From assembly GCA_029962745.1 (NCBI GenBank), contig CM057171.1:22180637-22244636 (forward strand): 64,000 bases of DNA. Direction: 5' to 3'. Positions 56,560 to 64,000 of this stretch are shown in pieces (within the stretch, counting starts at the first letter, position 1; each line of letters begins with the position of its first letter). The stretch is from Echinometra lucunter (taxonomy: Eukaryota; Echinodermata; Echinoidea; Camarodonta; Echinometridae). The notes beneath the pieces are model-generated. The model ran no database searches and had not been told where the DNA came from. It saw nothing but the letters and a program-made list of their open reading frames with translations. The position numbers and the translations under genes were made by a program.

Positions 56560-58620
56560 GCACCCAGTTAAGAGCCCTTGTTTTTAAACCCCAGTACCTG
56601 AAAAGCGCTGAACCATAGATATATTTTTATGGTATCAAATGGCGAAAAGTAGTACAGTGTTTAACTTCCTCTCATCTGCCTACAGTCAGGAGCGAGCCAA
56701 AAGAACACTAACCGGGGTTGTCTCCGACCTGTAAATGCTAACGGAGTCTAAGCAAACAGATAATTGTAAGTCATGTGATCGTCTGGTTGCATAAAGATAG
56801 CTCTCTAAATCATCACGGACCAAAATAAAAATCAATTTTGGTGTACACGAATAATTTCTTGAACCCTAATTTAGACTGGTTAAAGATTCATAAAGCCTCT
56901 TCAAATCTTTCATTTTTATTTTCTGTCGAATTACTACTTAAAAGACTGAAGAAGAAAGGGATTTGCAGAGTAAGCTTGGTAAGAATGGCCGGTTGTATCA
57001 CTATACATTCTATATATTTCAAATGCTTGTCCTTCCTTGATTGTAGCACTCCTTAACACAACAATCTGAACCTTTTCTCTGTTGCTATATCCCTGTCCTT
57101 TATCTTGATGGAATTTGAAGCTTTATATGAATCGATTCCGCAGTATGATTTAAAGTATTCTTAAAGAAAGATCATGAAAATCAGTAGGAATATCATTCTA
57201 ATCGGGGGCTACGCCAATAATGAAAAATAAATCTTTAAGCATGTTAAGCATGCTAACAGATTACTTGCTGCTGTTGAGAGTTTGGTTTCCGGCCTTGACT
57301 GTAGGGTTAGCAGAATTACATTAAAGCTTTTTTAGAAGCGAAACTTTTATTTTTTCCTTGCCCTTTTCATGGCCTATTATTTAACCCTTAAAAGATATCT
57401 TCACTGCAAATTCGAACCGCTGCATTTCCCGCCACGCCACTTCCCGATTTTCTTCTTTAAAAAATCTAAACTCGCTCATTTAGTTACTGAGTCACGTGAA
57501 CTTTTGTGACCTCATGTCAGCCCCAAAACAGAGGATTTTTGAGTTCTGTATACAAAACAAATGGGGAAAAAATCATTTCTTCATATTTCTTCATTATCAT
57601 CTATAATTTCTTCTTTAAGCTAATATTCTAACTAAAAAATGTTCCAGATAACATCCCGAAACAACAAACTTGAAAAAAAAACTTTGGCGTAAAAGTTGAA
57701 AAACAAAGAAATACATAGGAAATCGCAAAACAACGATAAGAGTGGAAATCACTTTCAGATTTTTCTTTCCTAATAATATTTTTAATGCTTTTAAAGCCTT
57801 CTTGGATTGAAATTCGAAGAATCAGCCTCACAGCCCTCCACCCTAGTAGTTATCTTTCCCTAGTTCGTGTCCGTATCATTTTTGTTTATTATTTTTTTCT
57901 TTCTTTCTCTTATGTTTCTTTTGTGTCGTTTTCGGGAGGGGCAGTGGGTGTGTGAAGAGTGGGTGAGTGTGTGATTTTTTTTTTCTTTTTAAGTTTTAGA
58001 TAACTTCCTCTAAAATTATTTTTGATTAAATGATAATGTAAACGGAAAACAAATTTATAATTAGAGATTTACTTATATATATGTGTATGTTTTTTATGCA
58101 ATTCATACAGGTTTTTTTTCCAAGATCCTGTTCTATATTATTATTCGTATATTGATTACAGAATGTTAAATAAGTGTATAGATTTGATTCTAAGTTTACC
58201 TTTTTCGAATTTGTATAATTATATAATCGAGCAAGAATGTTTATGAACGAATTTTGAATTGATTATTTCAATAAGGTCATGTAATATATTATTCTCATAT
58301 GTTATGAGGAAGAAATAAAATATCATTTAAAACAAAAGCTTTAGATTAAAGTACAATCTCGACATTGATAGAAAATGAGATAAGATTTTATGGTTTTATG
58401 AGCCTTGCCTGAGATATTATATATCATTGCGAGCGAGTTTGGAAAAAAAAAAACAGAAAGAAAGCATCCTCACTGCTTCAATTTAGGGGCCCTCGTTATC
58501 ATAAAAGTTAGAGGCCGTTGTGCCTCTAGCTCTTGCCTCCAGACCTCCTCCACTGCCTCACACCGTTTAAAAGACACGGGAAGCTATAATCATATGGAGC
58601 TTCTCTGATTCTATGGAAAC
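56560..58620. other. No gene recognised
   Basis: The open frames at 56838-57056, 57628-57831 and 58405-58608 have no recognisable motif or clean splice borders. Confidence 0.45.
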
Positions 58621-58659
58621 TTAAGTCTAGTCACCAGCCATACGTAAAAAGGAATAATT

Positions 58660-59330
58660 AAAAGACGAAATGCCACAAGAATGATAAGAGGTGCTAATCA
58701 GAAAGTAAATAAAGACATGTATCAGATTTGAAGGGGCAGTTATTGGAAGGAAAACCGCAATCGAAAGGGTACTGAAAAGGGACGCCTAACACATACAAGC
58801 GGGAACTTATCATAAGGAAAAAAGGACACTTATTAGAAAGCAGTGGGCGTGTATCAAATTTACAAAGGGGCTCCTGCCGGGAAACAAAAGGGGCAATCGT
58901 GGCACTCATAGCACGTTAACAGAAGGAGAAACGGGACATACTAAAAAGGAAAGGAGGCATTAATCAGAAGCAAATGGGGGCATGTATCAGATTTCAAATG
59001 GGGCACTTGCACAATAATTGCAATTGTTATAACCGAAAATAGGCAATCGACAGGGGCACGTATCACATTTCAAAAGGGATATTCAGAGCGCTGTGAAGAA
59101 AGGGAAAGGGAAAGGGTCACTAATCTAGTTTTCAAGGGGGGACAGTTGTAGGATTCATGAAGGCTGACTTATCTGACTCGAAAATTGTCACTTACTGGAA
59201 GGTGAAATGGCACTTATTAATAAATAAAATGGGCCCTTGGAGGAAGAAGAGGGTGCAATGAACAGGTTTGAAAGGGGGCAATTTTATGGGTAAAGCGGGG
59301 GCACTTGGGGGTGCTTGGAAAATGGGGGGG
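58660..59330. repeat. Degenerate repeat of GGGCACTTAT and GTATCAGATTT phrases
   Basis: Phrases such as GGGGCACTTATTAGAAAG, ATGTATCAGATTTGAAAGGG and GGAAGGAGAAACGG recur at irregular spacing of about 50-70 bases and end in a G run at 59325. It is an old tandem array. Confidence 0.65.
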
Positions 59331-59334
59331 GGGC

Positions 59335-59770
59335 ACTGTGCCCCTGTGCCCCTGCTCCTCTGCTCTGTACTTTTTTTTAAATATTGAACTGATATTTGTT
59401 TATGTTTTTGTTTGGTTGCTTTTTTTTAATTTCATCTTAAATATCTCCACATTCATATTACAGACTGCCGAGAATGCTAAAGGAAGAGTGTTGATAATAA
59501 ATACATATTCATTTACAGCTTGGTCTTGTTAGTGTTGTTCGTCAGCCGCCTACCATGCGTTTTGCATGCCTTATTATTACGTAGTTTAACCAAACGCAAT
59601 TTCAAAATATTATTTTCACTGTCATATTAGCGCCCTGGTAATATGTCACATTCCTTAGGTATAATCAAAGAATATGTGAAATGGCATGTTTGATAAACAA
59701 GCATTGTGATATAGGGCACGGTAAGTAAGAGTGGCAAAGGAAAATAAGTAAATAACATCTATATTTCTTT
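59335..59770. other. No gene recognised
   Basis: No supported feature was found. Confidence 0.4.
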
Positions 59771-59782
59771 CAAACGTCTCAC

Positions 59783-60010
59783 CTGGTTTGTAGTATCCGA
59801 CGAATGCCACTTATCTGCTTGACCATGTTGACATTGAATAATACATACATATCATTTTGGTTTATACTGGCAATATCGTAAGCGCAACGCTTTACCCAAG
59901 TCAGACTAGCCGAGGTGGTATGTACGTAAACCTTTCATTTCCGCTAACTGAATTCAAGCTGTTGATAAATATTTGGCGATTTCAGACGAGTTGTCCATTC
60001 TGACGGATTC
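59783..60010 (-). pseudogene. SRCR-like exon remnant, centre and 3' half
   Basis: The centre keeps TCTGAAATCGCCAAATATTT then ATCAACAGCTTGAATTC, the decayed form of the ...NIICRQLEF stretch. The end has KRCAYDIASIN and the GTGAGACG donor at 59783. Stops and shifts are present. Confidence 0.55.
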
Positions 60011-60014
60011 TCCC

Positions 60015-60535
60015 AATAAACGCATGTCAATATCTTAGGTTAGCCACACCAGTTTTTTCCCCGGTTTTTTATTGAAAAAAAATAAATGAAAATATAAAAT
60101 GTTTCCGCCCCCCCCCCCTCCTTCATGACAGTTTGACGAAGTCAAGTAAATTAGTTTAAACAAATTCAAACATGTTGGAACACTGATTAAATTCCGTAAT
60201 CTGGACTTGCTGGAAGGGTTCGTGCCATGGTTTCCAGAATGTTGTGATGATGTAGACTTGATGGATATGCTGGATAGGAACCTTGATTCATTCACATTGT
60301 CCGTGTTTTTACTTAACTTATACACTTATAGAGCATTTTGATCCATGTAAATAAGGTAAACCTGGCTAAATTCGTTTACATGAGTACAAAATGTGTTCCA
60401 ACCAAATCAACCTAGTCATAAAATTAAAATTGACTGAAATGGATGTTTTGTTTGTGTGCATAGGTATAGAAATGTTAATACTATGATGGCTTTATGATTT
60501 ACGAAGAATATTCTTTTTTGTATGATCTATTTGTT
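60015..60535. other. No gene recognised
   Basis: A C run lies at about 60109. The open frame at 60035-60325 has no motif. Confidence 0.4.
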
Positions 60536-60538
60536 AAA

Positions 60539-60600
60539 AAGCGCCTTGAGCATTAAACATGATGGAAAATGGCGCCATATAAATTATATCTGTTATCATG
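60539..60600 (+). mobile_element. SINE/LINE 3' tail fragment
   Basis: AGCGCCTTGAGCATTAAACA then GATGGAAAATGGCGCCATATAAATT resembles the 3' tail common to several invertebrate retroposons (GCGC...TTGAGCA...TGGA...GCGCTATATAAAT). A related stretch is at 5388-5452. Confidence 0.5.
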
Positions 60601-60735
60601 GGAATGAAATAATTCAGTAATCCTTGGGCAGAAATGACGGGTTCATTAAGCTGGCCCAACGGAATATGACATATTTTGACATAAAGATTCTTAGGAGGAA
60701 GTTGATATTAACATTATCCCCCTAAAACGTCTCAC

Positions 60736-60975
60736 CTGGTTTGTTGCATCCGATGAATCCTTCGTATTTGCTTGACGTTGAAGAATACGTGTAGATTTGG
60801 TGGTTCGCAATACCGTAAGCTTAGTTGTACACTTTGGTCATACTATAAGAGCTGCTATATGTATAAACATTTTATCAGCTGATCTCCCTGAATTCAAGCT
60901 GGTTATAGATATTGGACGGCTTCAGATGAGTAGCCCAGTAAGATGGAGTCCACAAAGTGAAGAACAGTTTATACC
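60736..60975 (-). pseudogene. SRCR-like exon remnant, centre and 3' half
   Basis: The minus strand reads GSWYKLFFTLWTPSYWATHL then KPSNIYNQLEFREIS and a stop. The end block reads AYGIANHQIYTYSSTSSKYE then GFIGCNKP with a phase 1 GTGAGACG donor (after 60736). Alignment with the CRQLGFG copy at 53.3 kb shows the cysteine of CRQL replaced by tyrosine. Confidence 0.6.
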
Positions 60976-61204
60976 AACTGCCATACCCACCCCCCCCCTC
61001 CCCCAAACGGTTCTGGATATTTCCAATAACATTAAAGTCTGTGCGGCATGACATTCAGGGGGCGCTATTCATGATGAAGAGCACGGACGAACGGGCGGAG
61101 CGTGTTGACCGGTGAAGTTTACAGGATTAATTTACAAAACTAACCAACCTTGAAAAAGACAAAGAGAGAGAGACTCATGAAGTTTTGTTGCAAAAAAATT
61201 AGTT

Positions 61205-61370
61205 TTTCGCATTACTGCATGCACAGTCGTTCATGAAGGCCAAACTGACGAAGCTTTCGTTATGTATAAATGTTTTATCACGGTAGCTCCATACATTCAA
61301 GCTGACTATAAAGACTCAACGATTCCGGACAAGTAGCCCATATGGGGGTGCTACCAGATATTGTACATTG
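61205..61370 (-). pseudogene. SRCR-like exon remnant, centre only
   Basis: It contains the family phrases AACATTTATACATAACG and CTTTATAGTCAGCTTGAATG between the two fuller copies at 60.7 and 61.7 kb. The donor end is absent. Confidence 0.45.
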
Positions 61371-61677
61371 CACTTCAAATATCGCCTTTGAGCTTGACTG
61401 CTACAAGGGTCAAGGTAGTGATAATCAAGTTATTTGAGAAGATGAATGGGGGCTTTATGCCATCTTTGTTTTAAGTTTTAATGATAAATAATATACATAA
61501 TACAAAATGCACTTAGAGGCTCTAGTTGATATTATTGATTCGGAGATGGCAGGAGAAAGTTTTTTTTTTTAATTTTTTTTCTCTCTCCTTTCATTGTTTT
61601 TGTTTTCATTATTGCTATTGTATTATGTTAAAGAGCCAATAGAAACTAATTTTTTATGTAATAATATGTGTGGACAC

Positions 61678-61708
61678 ATATAGAATCTTGAATCTTGAAT
61701 CTTGAACA
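61678..61708. repeat. (GAATCTT)n short repeat
   Basis: There are three to four GAATCTT units. Such heptamer repeats often mark the 3' end of CR1/L2-like LINEs, and the preceding T-rich 61560-61670 could be its remnant. Confidence 0.6.
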
Positions 61709-61739
61709 TGTAAGATCTGTATTTATATCAAACGCCTAC

Positions 61740-61965
61740 CTTATTTGTTGCATCTGAAATGTTTCGTATTTGGTTTGACAGTGAAGAAAAAACACAAGAT
61801 TCTTAATGGTCCGCTATACCATAAAGACAGTTGGACATGACAATCATACCGACCGAGCTGCTAAATGTATTAACATTTCATCAGCTACCTGATTTCAAGC
61901 TGACGATAAATGCTGATGGCTTTGGACGAAAATTCCAACAGTAAAGGTACAGGTTATTCAAACTA
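61740..61965 (-). pseudogene. SRCR-like exon remnant, centre and 3' half
   Basis: It keeps SIYRQLEI (CRQL-type centre), SSVGMIVMSNCLYGIADH and a GTAGGCG donor after 61740. Stops are present. Confidence 0.55.
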
Positions 61966-61969
61966 GTTC

Positions 61970-62855
61970 CTTTAAAGGTCATCCCATCCAAAATATACGA
62001 ACATCCATTCATCTTGGCATGAGTTTAGAATATGCCCTTCTGATACTGTGTATTTAATCTTATGGTCATACGTTGGTTTAGTTATTAATATAAAATGAAA
62101 ATCTGGTTACCAATCTTGATTAAGCAAATCGGATCATCTCACCGTCAGTACCGTAGACATGTAGCGCAGAGCTAGATCAGCGCAGCTCGCTCAGCGGCCA
62201 CAACAGGTACTGTACATAGCAGCGCTTACATGAATCGTTTCGTTGTGCGCTTTCTTTCAGCAGACGGAGCTATTCTCACTAACGGTCGAATTGAATTTCG
62301 AATTTCGAAAAAATAACTTATAAATTTAATAATTCGAAAAATACTGACTAACACCCATCTTCAGGCTTAATACCAGATTCTTGTAATGTCAGATTTAGGC
62401 TGGAAAAGAATGAGACCGGCTTTTAGCCTGACGTTTACTTTGCATCCATATCATTTTCAGTTCAGATCTAATTTCACATTTGAGAGCCTATCAAACATTT
62501 TTTTTTTTTTTTTTTTTTTTTACGTTTTAGGCTGTCACAATTCTCTTTACGTCATTCATTTAGGCACTTATTTTATGTTCGGCAAGGTGCCTTACCTTTC
62601 CGCGGGAAAATTAAACGTTGGCATGGCCTCCACTATATCCCAGAATACCCAATAAGCATCCTAATGGAGGGTGCGATCACATATTTGTATTTCCTTCAAA
62701 ATTCCTCTAGCCCCACTTAATAAGCATGTGAAATGAAAAATTGTGGTTTCGAATGAAAACAAGGATTACCAATCATTCATTATTCAGTGTTTGTTGTGTA
62801 ATCACGATTGCCTGTCCCGTTTCCGCTATTTCATAACAGGAGGCCGCCAATGAAT
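61970..62855. other. No gene recognised
   Basis: A T run of about 22 bases lies at 62500-62521. The open frame at 62386-62655 has no motif. Confidence 0.4.
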
Positions 62856-62860
62856 TGGCC

Positions 62861-63292
62861 GGTGTCATAGTGGATCTGTTTCGGCAGGCTTATGGATCCT
62901 TTGGAACCAAACGCCTGAATGTTCACCCGCCAATTGGATCCGCCTCGGCCCAGACGATGTGATAGTCATAGTCATTTCAACCTACTCAAAGTCTCTGCAA
63001 AGTACATGCTTACTTTGTATACCTAACAACTAATTAACCCGTCTACGTGTCTTGTAGGCCCTTACACTGTATTTTCTGCCAATCAGAATGAGTTTTCCCA
63101 GGACCGTTAATCGTATGCATAGTGAATGTACTGTAGAGTCAGCTGTGTGTACGATATTTTTCTCCAAGAAACGACAATTTTGACTCTCTAGTACGATAAT
63201 ACAGCATTTTGAACCTGGCAACGCTGTTCCGGGGAACGAATCAAGTAGTCGTTTCGTTCCTCCGGAACCCGGAATAAATCGTCTATGACACC
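62861..63292. mobile_element. 440 bp inverted-repeat element, copy 2 (inverted)
   Basis: This is the same element as 43819-44258 in opposite orientation, about 432 bases, with ends GGTGTCATAGTGGATCTGTT and GTCTATGACACC. It is co-linear with copy 1 throughout and moderately diverged. Confidence 0.85.
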
Positions 63293-63380
63293 AACCTCTT
63301 CAGCAGCTGTCACTTAGTTGACTATTTTAGGGAACCCGACGACTTTTACTGATTTGTAGACTAGGCTGATGGAAAAAGGT

Positions 63381-63590
63381 ATGGTGGCCCTGAAGTAACA
63401 GGTCATGGGCGACGTGAATTTCGCGGCCAAATTTGCGTCCCAGTCGCGAATTTTTGTGTCCCGGGTCATACATTTTGCATCCTGGGTCATGAATTTCGCG
63501 TCTCCGGTCATGAATTTTGCATCCCGGGTCATGAATTTCGAAACTCACGTCGCACATGACCTGTTGTCGAGCGTACTCCGGGGCCACCAT
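63381..63590. mobile_element. Inverted-repeat element with an internal 20-25 bp tandem array
   Basis: ATGGTGGCCCTGAAGTAACA then GGTCATGGGCGACGTGAATTTCG pairs with the reverse complement of the right end (ATGGTGGCCCCGGAGTACGC, then AACAGGTCATGTGCGACGTGA). Between the arms there are about six units like GGTCATGAATTTCGCGTCCC. It is compact, 210 bases. Confidence 0.75.
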
Positions 63591-63659
63591 AGAAATGGGA
63601 CAAAACCGACGTCGGCTGGCATGGAAAAGTACCAGATTAACACCGGTGATTAAACTTCT

Positions 63660-63960
63660 TATCTTGTTTGTAGCATCCGAGGAATGCTTGATAGTGATAG
63701 TCCGATAACAAAGAAAATATGGAGATGTAAAGGTTCGCAATACCGTAAACGCATTTGTACATTGAAGTCGTACTGACCGTGCCGATAGGCCCTATTACGT
63801 ATAAACATTTTATTAACAACAACAACAACCAAAAAATACTCACTGAATCGAGCTGACGATAAATTCTTGACGGTTTCAGACGATTAGAACAAAAAGACGG
63901 GTCTACAAATTTTAGTGCAGTCTATTCCAACTGCTTTTTTCTAAGTGTACGATTCACCAA
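63660..63960 (-). pseudogene. SRCR-like exon remnant, centre and 3' half, donor lost
   Basis: The end reads YKCVYGIANLYISIF then SLLSDYHYQAFLGCYKQ, open for more than 60 residues, but the donor is ATAAG instead of GTGAG. The centre shows PSRIYRQLDS in another frame and a SSWNRLH block near 63930. A 63.4 kb inverted-repeat element lies just beyond. Confidence 0.55.
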
Positions 63961-64000
63961 AGGAGATGTTGCTTTGTTTGTTGGAGGTTCTGTGTCATTA

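Noticed and set aside
6050..63960. Dispersed CACCTGG-TTTGTGGCATC family as a transposon
   Set aside because: All copies share one orientation, end at a splice donor and resemble SRCR coding sequence when translated. No terminal repeats or target duplications were seen.
1..64000. CRISPR arrays, bacterial operons or viral genomes
   Set aside because: No regularly spaced short repeats with unique spacers, no ribosome-binding-site-led gene strings, and no viral structural or replication genes were seen.

Overview
This window looks like AT-rich, intron- and repeat-dense DNA from a marine invertebrate. An echinoderm such as a sea urchin is my inference, because scavenger-receptor cysteine-rich (SRCR) exons, complement-control (CCP/sushi) exons, CR1/L2-like LINE relics and many small inverted-repeat transposons occur together. 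No single sequence here proves the species. There are no bacterial-type operons and no CRISPR array.

The only well-supported gene is on the minus strand between about 38 and 31 kb. Five exons join with matching splice phases: three CCP exons (37692-37880, 36903-37094, 33592-33777, each phase 1-1), a transmembrane exon (32987-33137, phase 1-2) and a final exon (31218-31416) coding a tyrosine-rich cytoplasmic tail with Yx(x)P and YxN motifs. The product would be the C-terminal half of a type I membrane receptor. Its signal peptide and first exons were not identified. A fourth CCP exon (16056-16244), closely similar to the 37.8 kb exon, implies a second paralogous gene or gene fragment.

Across almost the whole window (6.0-63.9 kb) lie at least 18 copies of a decayed exon family, all on the minus strand. 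Pieced together, the copies resemble an SRCR domain. The start carries a GPDQYSG signature. The middle carries a CRQLGFG remnant at 53.3 kb, usually decayed to YRQLEF. The end carries a CTY...YQAFVGC block, followed in most copies by a GT splice donor in phase 1. A separate cluster at 21.9-26.1 kb holds about eleven copies of only the first third of this exon, at a basic spacing of about 265 bp. Since SRCR and CCP modules share phase 1-1 introns and strand here, the region reads as an expanded, largely pseudogenised SRCR/CCP receptor locus.

Part of it is a direct segmental duplication (about 11.9-13.7 kb versus 42.0-45.3 kb), in which one copy has gained a 440 bp inverted-repeat element. The rest is repeats: three broken LINE reverse-transcriptase relics (1-2672, 34440-35700, 53800-55040), a possible solo LTR near 10.2-10.98 kb, tRNA-derived fragments, about a dozen MITE-like elements with terminal inverted repeats, tandem duplications and microsatellites. 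Large stretches (for example 17.5-18.4, 20.4-21.9, 28-31 and 56.6-58.6 kb) show nothing I can support as functional.
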